A stretch of 64,000 nucleotides of DNA, from the NCBI RefSeq assembly GCF_001949145.1, contig NW_019091457.1, forward strand, positions 396,986 to 460,985. Reading direction: 5' to 3'. The notes beneath the pieces were generated by a model. That model saw nothing but the letters and a program-made list of their open reading frames with translations, did not search any database and had not been told where the DNA came from. Shown here piece by piece: positions 31,198-42,174 of the stretch. The DNA comes from Acanthaster planci (Eukaryota; Echinodermata; Asteroidea; Valvatida; Acanthasteridae). Positions within the stretch are counted from its first letter, which is position 1, and each line of letters begins with the position of its first letter. Made by a program: the position numbers and the translations under genes.

Positions 31198-34100
31198 CTG
31201 TTGGACAATGGGGGAAAAAAGGGACTTTGCACTGAGCTGAGTGTGCACAGAGAACATTTTCAAATGATTCAACGAGAAAACCCTTGTTTTTGTGAATAAA
31301 GATACAGCCGTTAAGCTGTATAAAACGAAACACAGTTCTTGACACAAAATCTGACATTTACCCATAGAATTGGAAATAACTGTGCTAACATGTACAATGT
31401 ACATTCTAGAAGTTTGAAGGGAGCCTCCAGACGGTAGTTGAAGTTAGTGCTTTCATTAAGATACGCTGTCCGTTATCTCAAACGGTCATTTTTACAGCAT
31501 CCTTATCCCACAAGTGGGCACATTTTACAATCAGAAGCAACCTGCTTTCCTCTTCATGAGCTTTTAATAAACTCCCATTTCTCCCTCTATTCTTGAACAG
31601 CAACAAACACGAGTCAATTGTGCCAATGTTTATTCTTCATAAATCAGAACTGCTTTTCAGTATTCCGAGACTTTTGAAATTCCTCCAATGACAATTTTGG
31701 CCCTAAAACTTGTTGCTCATCGTCAGCTTGGCACGGTTAGAAGCTTACCAACCTAGCAGTGCTACCCGACACCTCAGTAGTCCCAACTACGAGGACATGC
31801 CCAACTGTCAACCACCCGAGTACCCGAGGACGCACCTGTCGTACAACTTGGGCATCTCTTCCATGACCAGGCTGGTCAGCAGCTCGCTGAGCGTCCGGCT
31901 GCGGACGGACCCCAGCCAATCATAGATCAGGGCTTCCCGCAGTCTGGTCAGCCCCTCATTGGCACACATGGTGACTAGGATCTCCTTGCTGATGAAGGCG
32001 TACGACCACATCTGCCAAAAGCCAATAGATACAGAGAAAAGGAAATAGCAAACATCAATGTTGATTTACCACACCACGTCAAGCCATGTGTTTTGCTTCT
32101 TCCAAGGAATATATTTCACCTATTGAGATAAACAATCGCTCAAACCCAAGAACTGCTGAGGAAGCAAATCAAGTTTTCGGGCGATCTACTGAATTATTTC
32201 CTCAAGCCCGAGAATAAAATACCTCTGATTCTTGAAATCCTCAGTGATTCTCATCTGCCTTCCTGAGGTCTTTGCCTGCAATCGTCGGCTTTTCGTTTGG
32301 ATTTTGGTGGCCCACTATGGCCCGAACAGTCTCTAAATAAACCACAGCCTCGAGTCGATGCTGGCATCGTTTTTCAAGCTGGCTACGGCATCTGTGTGTG
32401 CTGTCAGTGTGGACTGACTTTGCGGTGGATTAACTGACTTACACGGCCAGCAAGCAGACAATAAGTGTCTCAATTTTTTTGGCCCCCTCTACCTTGATGT
32501 GTGGCAGCCATCGGACGGTCATCCAGTGTCGCAGTCGGTGGTTCTCGGCCCACAGGGGGCTCTCTCGCAGCTTGGTCAGCGCCTCACTGAGTTCCTCCTC
32601 GGTCCGGGCGTAGACCAGGGAATCCAGGAGGGCGGAGTCGGAGCTGCGGTCCTCCCCCTCGCCGGCGTTCAGGTAGTCCAGCCACGCCAGCTCCCGGTGA
32701 ACGGAGGAGATGTAAAAGTTGCATTCTGTCCAAAAAAAATGGGAACATCTTGAACTTTGTGGACTGCCAACAGCGTTCAGATTTCACACTAGACCGCCGG
32801 AAAGTGTCCTGCGACTTCGATGCCGGTCTTGTGCAGCCCCTGATCATACAAGTCTAGAAATCTAATATCTTATGGCTAGTGTGGAAAAACACTGGGGAAA
32901 CCCCCCCCAAAAAAAGTTAAAGCACAAAATGAATAATTTCAGCAATACCCATTCACATCCGATAATGGTGTAATTTGTTTGAAAGTCCATTAGAGCAGAC
33001 AGCATTCCTCAATTCATCCCATGTAACAGAAAGAGATTGGCAATCAGAATGCTGGTACATGTATTTATGTAGTACTGAGGAAGTACTGAGACAGTCTTGT
33101 ACAACTGATTTCTGTCTGGTAAATCTGGACCAGCTGTCCAGTGATTGTTTGAAATTAAATTCAAACCCTGAAGAAGTACATCCTTCTGTTTTTTTACCTG
33201 GAAAGAGCTTCTGAAGGGCTTCAACTTCCTCTTCGATCAAGTCGACCAGCATGGCCTGGGGCTGCCAGTCTGGGTTCCAGTCTCTCACAACCTGCAGAGC
33301 GTCCACCAGTGCCTGGCTGCTCCAGTACTGCATGAGGACCGTGCCCACCAGCTGGTAGCCAGCGTGGGTCCGCACCTGCAGGAAGTAAGTGGGCATCAGC
33401 GTCTTGCCCCGGGGGCTGTCCAGGAGGCAGACCGTGCCATAGGCGGCCAGCAGGCGGCGCTGGGCGGCACGCTGGCAGCAGAAGAGGAATGTCTGTGACA
33501 GGTCTGGGTAGTGGCCCGCCAGCAGGCGGTCCTGCTTGTTTTTGGCCCGCCGGATGGGTCCGCTGGAGGCAAAAGGTTGGTAGTACCAGCTGTCGTCAGG
33601 GTGGTCCGCCTGCCAGCCGCTGACCAGCCGGTGGCCGTGGCCCAGGTCCATCTCCAGCAGGGCCGTCACCTTGACGGCATGGGAGATGACATAATGAATG
33701 AGGTTGTGATTGGGGTAGAGCTCAGGGACCAGGTCCTGGGAAGGAGGCTCTTCATCTGCCAGTCAAAATAAAAAACAATATCAGAAAGCTATTGGGAAAA
33801 TATCAAATTCTTTTTATAGTTCCTTTTGCTCACAGAAATTAGGATAATTAGGGCTGAGTCAATTCAAATAAGTCACTATTCCAATATTTGAACTTCAATT
33901 TGATCAAATATCGGGATATTCGGTTTTACCGATTGGGAGATTGTTGATGATTAAACTACAAAATCATACATACATAATATACAAAATCAGTTGCTATGGC
34001 GCTCACAATTGTACATTATAATCACTATACATGTAATGGCTTCTCACGTCCAGGAGTATCTCCAGCCACAATTTTGCAAGATTCAAGAGATGAACAATTA

Positions 34101-37100
34101 AATTTTTCAATGAATTATTTACTTATTGAATTGCAAGATTTCTGTTGCTTTTCATTTGAATCGGCTTGAAACAAGCCTCCAGAGTGCAATTTTTCTCATT
34201 AACGGAAGAAAATTCTCCCTTCTTTTAATGAATTTGGTATTCGAAAATTCAACTTCAGAAAATAATATTCAAATATTCGATAATCGATCGAATATGCGGA
34301 TGTCCAGCACAACCCTAAGAATAATCCTACCACATCTTATCTCACTCTGAATATGTTGAGGCCATCACTTTTCCCCCTCCCATTTTTATCCCCAAGAAAC
34401 GGTCTCTCTCACCTTTGTACAGCTCTTTGCGATAGGAATCCAGCATGCGACTGACTTCACATAATCTGAACATGCCAGCATGGTGCAGCTCAGTGATTCT
34501 GTAGACGAAACTCCGCTCGACCTTGCCGGACATAGCATAGCACGCGCCATCCTGATGGGAAACACAGAATTTGGCAGGTTATATCAGTTTTTTGCCCTCC
34601 CGTGAAAATGTGCAGAGCATAGACATCTCCAATCCTGAACCAACAAACTTGAAATTACAAAAACCCGCCTGTAAAATGAACTCAAACTTATGAAATTAGT
34701 AGATTTTTGAAAATGCCATCTCCTTAGCTGTGGCAATTTTTCAGTATCTGTAATTCAATGAAACAGAGTATAAGTTGCCTTTGTGATTTCCTCCAGCTAA
34801 GAATTAAAACGGCACTTCTCACATGGACACCTTGCAATCAATGGGTGTGTACACGTGTAGCCGGCGTGCGCCCTTGAAAAAATGAATGGGCTCCCCACTT
34901 CAGCCCTGACAGCCTTGGTTGCACAGTGCCCTCAGTCAACGTGCACAAAGCCAATGGGAAAAATCATCGTACCTGCAATCCTTTCGAGCTGACGCGGTCG
35001 TGGAGGTGCTCGTCGGGCTGGGCCAGGTGAACGTAGAACCGCTGCTCCGCCTTGACGATGCTGTGCTTGGACAAGAGCGACTGCCTAAGTCGCTTCAGCA
35101 ACTGTTTGCGGCGGAACTCGGTCATCGATTGCGAGATCTGCTCAATGGGCAAGTTGGAAAACAAGAACAAATGCTCAAAACCTTGTTGAAATCTTGACTG
35201 CCGTCTTCTCTAAACAGATGCTGAGGTAAGTTTGGTTGGTACAATCGTTTTGTGCAATGCTTTCAACTGCAGAATTTATTCATAAAACTGGTAATTTGAA
35301 AATAACAGTTTGAAAATAATAATTTGCCCATCAAAATTTTTATAAATTTGTGGTCCAAAGATGTGACATTTTTGTGTCCCTGTTACACCTGACCTGTGTA
35401 ATTTGCCATGGAAACATCATTGAAATTGACTTCAAACAATTACTATTTGTCTGGCAGGTGTTTTGAATCACTTAATCACTCTCAGAATTTAAAGAAAGTG
35501 CTCTGAACTTACCAAATCATATGTTAGGTGTGACAGGGACATGAAAAAATGAAGCCCAAAATTTACAGCATGACCTCGAGTATACATTTTTCCTCTCTTT
35601 ATAGTAAAAAAAAGACACAGCAAGCTGTAAAGTTTGTATGTGAATGACTTGCAACAGCAACATTTCACTAATAAACAACCAAATCCTCAATTTACTGGAT
35701 ACTCGTGGAACTTCAAGACGTGAACGGTGCTGATGACGGCTGGACAGCCAAGTTTCTTGGAGGACCGGGTGATGGGCCAATTGCTCGATTCGCTCTCCTA
35801 CAGATTCAGAAATGAGAGTTTGTTCAAAACTATGCAAATTAAGCACCTTGTGTACAGAGGTTCTAAGGAGACGGCCATCAATGCAGGGCCACACACTCCT
35901 GCATGGGTTCTAAACTTGGGTGCGGGCACTTTGGCAAGTCGCGACACCCTATTGGTCAAACATGAGCATACCCCTGCATGCAAACACAGGCTGGCCCTGC
36001 CGTAAAGGATCTTAATTTTGGTCGTCAGATCAATCTACAGGAGAATATCAGTAAAAAAAATAAATATCCTCCACAAACGTAATCTCACAATCTACAAAAT
36101 GTGCAACGGTCTGTCAGTGAAACAGTTTGATACGGCTGGACACTTCTACTATGTAAAAAGTACAAAACAAAGCCAGGTTAATAACATTCCCAATCACTTT
36201 TCACATTTTGAGGAAATATGATGGATATAAATTAACTGTTTGAACACTGTTTGCTTAGTGGTTATACTTTCTGTCTCTTTAATAACTTCAACAAACCAAA
36301 GTTGTTGTTTTTGTTTCACTTTTAAATTGTTTCATGGTTTAACAACATTATTAACAAAAATCACGAAAGAGCGTAAGTGTGTCAGTTGTAAAATAAGAAA
36401 AAAGAAAAGGAATAAATGAAATGATAGTTTCGTCCTGTCCTGAAGGAAATGAAATGCAAAACTGAAGGTTTTTTCTTTTTAGCAGTTGGAAAGTAGCTTA
36501 AAAATAGATGTGCTTAGAGCATGTCATTGCTACCATACCTGGCTCTTTTCTTGCATTTTCGTGCGATACTTGATCTTTCCCGAGCGACACTTGTCTCGTC
36601 CCAGGTGACAACCCCAGAACTTACGGCCGACCATGATGAAAGGAATGCCATCGTAATCGGGGAAAGCTGCCTTTCGGTCATCCTCCTGACCCCTGGCCCT
36701 CCAGAACAACTTGAACCTACTGAGCTTGATGTCTGTGTGGGACAACGGAGGAGTGCTTTCAGGAAGAGTTGTGTTAAACACTTTCCCTCCAGTTGTTTAA
36801 GTCTGAACCCAATTGTTGATGTATCCAAACATGACATACTTTGATTTTCCGCCTCTGGTGCCTTGCAAGAGCAATATTTTTACCCCAAGAATTCCCATTC
36901 ACAAATCTTGCATTCACATCTACCCTTACAAAGTCCACAGTGCCAGTGAAAGTCTATTTTGGCTTGATTTCTTTTTCTGAAGTGCACAATTATTGACTAA
37001 GCTCTTAACCTAATTTACATCAAGCTAGAAATTTCATATATGCCCTATGAATATCTCCCACACCACACCGAAAAAGGTTTCAGTTACTTTATCATGTTAC

Positions 37101-37707
37101 AGCACAAAATGAGGAAAACCTGCTAATCCCTGTAGCCTACAAAGTGAATGGAGAGTTGCCCGTTGTCCAGACGTGAGTGCAACAGGGCATGGAGGAAAAC
37201 AGATGGAACAACCTCCGACCACGAGAAAGCGGATTCCACTTTCTTACCAGTTGATCCAAAGAGTCTATCCTTTGAGCTCACCACCCACCGGCTGTCGGTT
37301 CCTTCCGTGTACAACTTAATAACTTGCTCCAGCTCTTCGTTTGTCGTGAAGCAGCCCTTGTAAGTGCTGGTCCAGGTTCCTATCTTGTTCCAGGGCTTAT
37401 CCAGTTTGACATCTGCCACATCGTTCGCGTCTTTGGGCTGGTTTTGAAGCGGTGTCAGCGGAGACGAAGACACAGCAACTGTTGGGCCAACGGGCACTGC
37501 CGGCGTGGTCATTACATTGACGATGTCCAGCCGCGGCTCATGCTGCTGTTTTCCACCGGCACCTTCCAGGTAATCGTGGTCGGTGGTTGGCGTTACTTTC
37601 ATCATTGCTTGTTCATCCTGTCCGGAATCCAAATTTGTGCTTTCCTGCGTCAACAAGTGGGCATTCTCGTCCGACATTTGCGCTAAGAACCGCAGTCCTT
37701 CTGCCAT
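30417..37707 (-). CDS. CaRF/ALS2CR8-like, MULE-like and SWIM zinc-finger protein (8 exons)
   Basis: Eight minus-strand exons join in frame to 901 codons. Residues 1-100 are a low-complexity acidic/Pro/Thr leader. About 100-350 resembles the ALS2CR8 domain of calcium-responsive transcription factor (IPFIMVGRKFWGCHLG, LFGSTDIKLSRFKLFWRA). About 425-525 resembles the MULE transposase core: Asp432 in LLDS, NPDWQP then Asp491 in LVDL, and CNFYISSVHRELAW at 507-520. A SWIM-type zinc finger, CxCx9CxH, lies at 721/723/733/735. The C-terminus is basic (RGRKRQRSGKAK), a likely nuclear signal. Expected role: sequence-specific DNA binding in the nucleus, probably a domesticated transposase. Domain names rest on recognised motifs, not on a search. 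Confidence 0.85.
31836..32011 (-). CDS. CaRF/MULE/SWIM gene exon 7
   Basis: Acceptor ttttggcag, donor gtgcgt. It encodes MWSYAFISKEILVTMCANEG and a helical stretch ending EEMPKLYD. It links the MULE-like core to the SWIM exon, phase 0 to 2. Confidence 0.88.
32493..32725 (-). CDS. CaRF/MULE/SWIM gene exon 6
   Basis: Acceptor tttggacag, donor gtagag. It begins CNFYISSVHRELAWLDYL, the MULE C..xxHRExAW motif, followed by acidic linkers and WAENHRLRHWMTVRWLPHIK. In related MULE proteins the His follows the second catalytic Asp region. Confidence 0.88.
33198..33755 (-). CDS. CaRF/MULE/SWIM gene exon 5: MULE-like core
   Basis: The largest internal exon (558 nt), acceptor gactggcag, donor gtaaaa. 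It carries PIRRAKNKQDRLL, CLLDSPRGKTLMPTYFLQV, GYQLVGTVLMQ and RDWNPDWQPQAMLVDLIEEE. The two Asp residues sit where MULE transposases have their first two catalytic acids; the surrounding DATYKT-type motif is altered to DSPRGKT. Confidence 0.9.
34413..34551 (-). CDS. CaRF/MULE/SWIM gene exon 4
   Basis: Acceptor ttcccatcag, donor gtgaga. It encodes DGACYAMSGKVERSFVYRIT then ELHHAGMFRLCEVSRML. Phase 0 to 1 matches exons 3 and 5. Confidence 0.85.
34973..35137 (-). CDS. CaRF/MULE/SWIM gene exon 3
   Basis: A 55-codon exon, ISQSMTEFRRKQLLKRLRQS onwards, basic and helical. Donor gtacga. The acceptor is taken as gagcag; a position three bases upstream would add one Gln. Confidence 0.8.
35343..35566 (+). 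mobile_element. MITE family copy 2, degraded
   Basis: In an intron of the CaRF/MULE/SWIM gene. It shares GTGACATTTTTGTGTCCCTG, ATTACTATTTGTCTGGCAGG and GGTGTGACAGGGACATGAAA with copy 1. The outer ends are eroded. Same orientation as copy 1. Confidence 0.75.
36539..36732 (-). CDS. CaRF/MULE/SWIM gene exon 2
   Basis: Acceptor ccacacag, donor gtatgg. It encodes DIKLSRFKLFWRARGQEDD and FPDYDGIPFIMVGRKFWG, then CHLGRDKCRSGKIKYRTK. The IPF..VG.K...C..G pattern is the core ALS2CR8/CaRF signature. Confidence 0.9.
37248..37707 (-). CDS. CaRF/MULE/SWIM gene exon 1 (start codon)
   Basis: ATG at 37707-37705, 153 complete codons, donor gtaaga. It opens MAEGLRFLAQMSDENAHLL, then a Ser/Thr/Pro-rich leader, and ends in WVVSSKDRLFGST at the start of the CaRF-like domain. 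This is the first ATG of a long open frame; no upstream exon was needed to explain it. Confidence 0.85.
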
Positions 37708-38231
37708 GTTTACCGTGCAGAAATTTCTGGCGCCTTTTCGCCGATACGTTTGAGACTAACTTGCTTGAAGATGATTGCGATGCAAAATGGATGCAATGAC
37801 GAGGAAAGTTTGGTTTCGCTGGTGTCCTTCACCACTTAAAAAAAGATTCAGGGTAAGCATTGGAAACCAGCTATATATTGTTTGTTGATGACGCTGGCTC
37901 TTAGCCTCATTTCAAGGCAAAATAAATCAATCTTCGGCCTTACGGTCACCCCAAAATGTGAATATGCCTTTGAAAAATCGATTATTTGGTAAATGGAGTC
38001 ATTCAAGTCATCAAAAAGTACTTTAATGTGATGATAATGAAAAGAATATTAAGTAGTTACATATACATTAATGAGGATGACAGGAAAGACGGTTATTGAC
38101 TTGAATAATTGAATAGCATCCATTTGTGTTTGAAGATATTATTGTCTACAACCATACAACCAACAGTCCAATTTACATAAAATGGTACCCCCTTGCAAGA
38201 TTCCAAGGACGTTAGTGTGTGTGGGTATGGT

Positions 38232-38271
38232 CAAAGATCCTATAGCTCTGCGCAGCACTATAGGATCTTTG
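38232..38271. repeat. Perfect 14-bp hairpin
   Basis: CAAAGATCCTATAG, a 12-nt loop containing TGCGCA, then CTATAGGATCTTTG. Non-coding, in intergenic DNA. Confidence 0.8.
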
Positions 38272-38474
38272 GCATGGTGTAAGAACGAAAACAACAAAAT
38301 GACCCCCCCGAAAAACCACTTGCGCAAACAAAATGTAGTGATCGTTTTCGATCACCAACGTCTTGTGCTAAGACTACATATATTACATGTGGCAAGGGCG
38401 AGCGACTGTTTTAAAAGAGCAGTTTCTTTACTATCGATTGTGGGTCGGGGTACCAAATTTTTTTTTTTAAACAA

Positions 38475-38736
38475 GGGCAGATCCATAGAACCAAATTTTC
38501 GGGGCTAAAGATGTTTTTTCTTGGGTGGGCAAAAACTTTTTGAAATGTTTTGCATATAATCTTTTATGGCCTTTCGGGGGGAGGCTATACTTTTTACACG
38601 CTTTTGGAAATAAAGAGAAATTAACTCTGACAAATATCGCCTGTCTTTCATTTTAAAGATTCTTATTAATTTTTTCCTCTTATTTTGGGGGGCTCCATGG
38701 GGGGGGGAGACTTGTGCCCCGAATCTGCCCTTACTT
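38475..38736. mobile_element. Small TIR element, possibly hAT-like
   Basis: Starts CAAGGGCAGATCC and ends GAATCTGCCCTTA, an inverted pair of about 11 bp resembling the CAGGGGCGGATCC-type ends of hAT elements. The inside is G-run and T-run rich with no ORF. No clear target duplication is seen, so the class is uncertain. Confidence 0.45.
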
Positions 38737-39135
38737 GAAAACCTCGCAGAGTCGATTGCAGAAAAGAGGCTTCTTCCAGAAATGTAGTGAATCCAGCAAA
38801 GAAAGTAATATCAAAGTGATAATTGATTAATATAACGACAACTTAGATAGTTTACAGGATCTGATGGGGCAACTGAAACCTGCAAAAATTACATTCTGCA
38901 AAGGGAGTAGTGAAAAATTGAAAGGTAATGAATATTGAAAACCTTGTGTTATGGCTAGGGTGCTTTCTCTCTTTTTCAGTTGATTTGTTTTTCCTGATTT
39001 CATCTTCAGTCCGAAATTTTCAGCATTTGAACATCTTTTTATGAGTCTCTTCATGGAGATAGGAAGGGACTAATAAAGAGGATCTGGTCTCTTCAAGGAC
39101 ACTGATAATTGCTTTAAAGTGGCTGGCTTTTTAAA

Positions 39136-40102
39136 CCTGGCTGAAGGTAGCCCGCGATTCAACCCGCGATCGATGTTTACGTCAATAACAAAAATCCATG
39201 ACGTAAAGGGAGACAGTAATTTTTCCACTTAGTGGTACTCCGAGATAAACTGAACGAATTTTTAAATTTCTCTCACAAATAGCATTTTTTTCACGATGAA
39301 ATTTAAAAAAATAACACTCATTGAAGGGAAAGGTTGTATAATCAATCTGATTTCATCGCTTATAGGTCAGTTTCATTTCTTTTATTTGGGAGACATGCTG
39401 TAGGTTATTTCCAATCTAGGATATTTAACAGAGACTATTCCATTGTTGTGACTTGATTTGAGAAAATGTTTACCAAAAAAGGTAATTAATACGTTATATT
39501 ATTCCCATTGCTTCAGCCCCCATCGTAATTTTTTTAGCAAGCCTAGGGCAACATACATGGGCGTTTTCTGTGTCAAAACGCCTCTCAAAGATGTCCCGAT
39601 TTCAGAATAGTAACGATGCGCATTTTAGACAATTTATAATCACATATTATTTCAAGCGAAAATGTACCCTACATGTTTAGATTTCAAGCGAAAATGTACC
39701 CTCCATGTTAAGAAATATTTCCATTTTCTTTGCATGACTCAAATCAGCAGACCACTAGCCACACTTAATTTCAGTAAGGGCTATATAGTATATAGAATGC
39801 CTATTTCTGTGTCAAACGTCTCTCAAAGAAATCCCGTTTTTAGGATACAAGAAAGCTCATTTGGCCACAAGCGATGAAATCAGATTGATTATACAATCTT
39901 TCTCTTCAATGGATATTATTTGTTTTTAATTTCATCATTAAAAAATGCTATTAATTTGTGAGAGAAATTCAAAAATTCGTTCAGTTTATCGTGGAAGAAA
40001 GTACCACTAAGTGGAAAATTACTGCGTCCCTTTACTCAATGGATTTTTATTATTGACGTGAACCCAATCGCGGGCTGAATTGCGGGGCTACCTTCAGCCT
40101 GG
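39136..40102. mobile_element. Foldback element with ~230-bp inverted arms
   Basis: The left arm 39136-39361 (CCTGGCTGAAGGTAGCCCGC...) is the near-complete inverse of the right arm 39868-40102 (...GGGGCTACCTTCAGCCTGG). Matches include ACTTAGTGGTACT, TAAACTGAACGAATTTTT and TATAATCAATCTGATTTCAT. The central 500 bp has no ORF but holds internal direct repeats. Likely a non-autonomous foldback or MITE-like transposon. Confidence 0.8.
39564..39847. repeat. Direct repeats inside the foldback element
   Basis: TTCTGTGTCAAAACGCCTCT at about 39564 recurs as TTCTGTGTCAAACGTCTCTC at about 39803, each followed by AAAG-A-TCCCG, a spacing of about 240 bp. Between them, CAAGCGAAAATGTACCCT occurs twice in tandem (39655-39710). 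Confidence 0.7.
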
Positions 40103-40454
40103 TGCGTTGTTTTTAATTCTGTTGACGAATTGGCGATTGACTTTGCCCCGATCTTCCCTCGCCCATAAAAGGTGTTGAGTCTGATGGTTGCCAGACTAAA
40201 ATTACCCGGAATCAGTATATTTCACGCAAACGTGTACAATTCTCGAACATCTTCTTGTAGGCATGGCAATGGTTGTAAGGATCGCCGATTAGGAATAATT
40301 ATATTTGTGTATCATACGCATCAGCTTTGCTGGTCGACAAAATTAGAGAGTAATTCACGCATGATCCAACCCTCTGGCAGTTTGTACATGTACTTGATAG
40401 GAACTTCAGAAATGAATCATTATTGGTATGTACGTACAAATGCAATGCTCTGAT

Positions 40455-40486
40455 CATGGAGGTAGAATCACAATTCTACCTCCATG
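40455..40486. repeat. Perfect 14-bp hairpin bounded by 10-bp direct repeats
   Basis: CATGGAGGTAGAAT, loop CACA, ATTCTACCTCCATG. ATGCTCTGAT flanks it at 40445-40454 and 40484-40493, as if a hairpin had been copied in with a target duplication. Confidence 0.8.
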
Positions 40487-40589
40487 CTCTGATTGAATAA
40501 ACCTCCATGGTTGAACTGATCCGCGCAGTTTTGGTTCAGGCATGGAGGAATAAAACACACAGGCAGGTTGCCGCTCATGTTTCACCAGG

Positions 40590-41495
40590 CCTAGGCCTAG
40601 GCGGTTTCGAGTCAACTGGGACCCAAACCAAATCGGACCTATGCCAACTCTAACCCACCCTGAGTCAACTCGGACCCAACCCCAGGAGCATGATTAACTT
40701 GTTGAAAATTTTGATTTTAGCATTTGGTAAATGACACTTTTGCACTGCATGTAACGTCCTCTCTACATGTAATGCAGGGAAACAGTGGCACAGGCTTCCC
40801 AGAATTTCTCAGTTTTTAAGTTTGAACAGGCATGGTGGTTGAAAACCATACAGGACTAGATTTGATATCAGTGATGTCTTGGAACAAATGATAAGTAACC
40901 GACGAGTGTCATATTTTTATGAAGGCGCGTTTCCTTTGATGTCTTATTTGCTGCTTGTAATCTGGAATCTTAATCGGTTATTAGCTTCCGAGGTACCGGT
41001 GCGATTAACCACAAAGACTGATTTTGTCACCTTCCATTCTTGAAACCCTATGATCGGGGAGTGGAAGCTTGGGACAACCAATGGGAGCAGCTTTTGGAGT
41101 GTGATTGACAGTACCAAATCATTGACACCCTGTCTTCGAAGTGTTTTTGGCACTCCAGATCACCAGAAGAAATCAAATGAACTTTCACCAAACAGCCCCC
41201 CCAAATTTTGGTGGCAGTAAAAAGCCACAGATAAGGCCCTTCTGATGTACATAAGAGATGCTGCATGCATACAACACATACTGCAGATATACATCAATGT
41301 CACGAACATTGACCTTTTACAGTGTCTAATGGTGTTATCCCCAGTGGGTCCGAGTTGACTCGAGGTGGGTCCGAGTTGGCGTGGGTCCGAGATGGTCGTG
41401 GATCCAAGTTAGTATTGGGTCCAAGTTGGCGTGGGTCCGAGTTGGTCCTGGGTCCGAGTTGGAATGGGTCCGAGTTGACCTGATCCCACCTAGGC
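40590..41495. mobile_element. Element with inverted minisatellite arms
   Basis: The left end near 40590-40685 has CTAGGCCTAGG and units of GAGTCAACTCGGACCCA. The right end 41345-41495 has seven to eight units of TGGGTCCGAGTTGNNN in the inverse sense, then CCTAGGCCTA. Outer and inner sequences are thus inverted as in a foldback element. The interior shows no ORF. Confidence 0.55.
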
Positions 41496-42174
41496 CTACT
41501 TCTGTTCTGCCTCTCGTACCATAATGCTCGTAGAAGTTGAGTCGTACGCGCATGCATAATGTCAACAGGGGGCGGGGCTTGAAATTGGTTGCTTTTTCCA
41601 ACACGCATTTTTAGAAAGAGTTCTATACACGGACATCACGATGTATTTGTTCATAAACACCAACAATAATCCCAAACTACTTTTCCTCTGACTATTTTCC
41701 CTAGCTATTTTCCCAACATACGAAGGAAGTTGTTTCAATGAAAATACAAGGTGGAGTGGATATTTGTAATGATAGGTGGCTGGTAGCTGGATATGAAACT
41801 CTTGACATATCTCATCTAGTTTGTCATGTTTGTAGATTGATCCATTGCATTGATCGTGGGAGGGCGACAGATGACAAACTCCACATTTCTGGTGGTAGGC
41901 CTAGGGGTAATCACGACTATGGTGTTGCAGTTGATCTGAAATCTACTGGAATTATGCCCATTTCCATCTACGTAGGCTTACCCCTAGAACTACTGTGGAG
42001 TTCCTCTAATTTTGAGAGGATGGTAATTCTTGTCTCTGCATCATCTCAGCCCTTTACTCCTGCCCTTTTTGCGGGGTTTGTTTACAGGAGGTAGCGATGC
42101 AGTGTTCTGTGACCATGGCAGCATAGCATAGCACTGAGGTACGGACGGGAGTTTTTAAACTGCGTGGTGCCGCC

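Larger units (their letters stand above)
37708..42174. other. Head-to-head intergenic region
   Basis: Separates the starts of the CaRF/MULE/SWIM gene and MFSD13A. The promoters of both must lie near its ends, but no TATA box or recognised site is evident. Between 38.2 and 41.5 kb it is dominated by inverted-repeat structures annotated separately. The 118-codon ORF at 41738-42094 does not look like a gene. Confidence 0.6.

Noticed and set aside
36514..36844. 107-codon ORFs on both strands around the CaRF-like exon
   Set aside because: Off-frame or antisense shadows of exon 36539-36732, whose frame is fixed by splice phase.
41738..42094. 118-codon ORF just upstream of MFSD13A
   Set aside because: No recognisable domain, weak start context and non-coding-like composition; it ends before the MFSD13A ATG in a different context.
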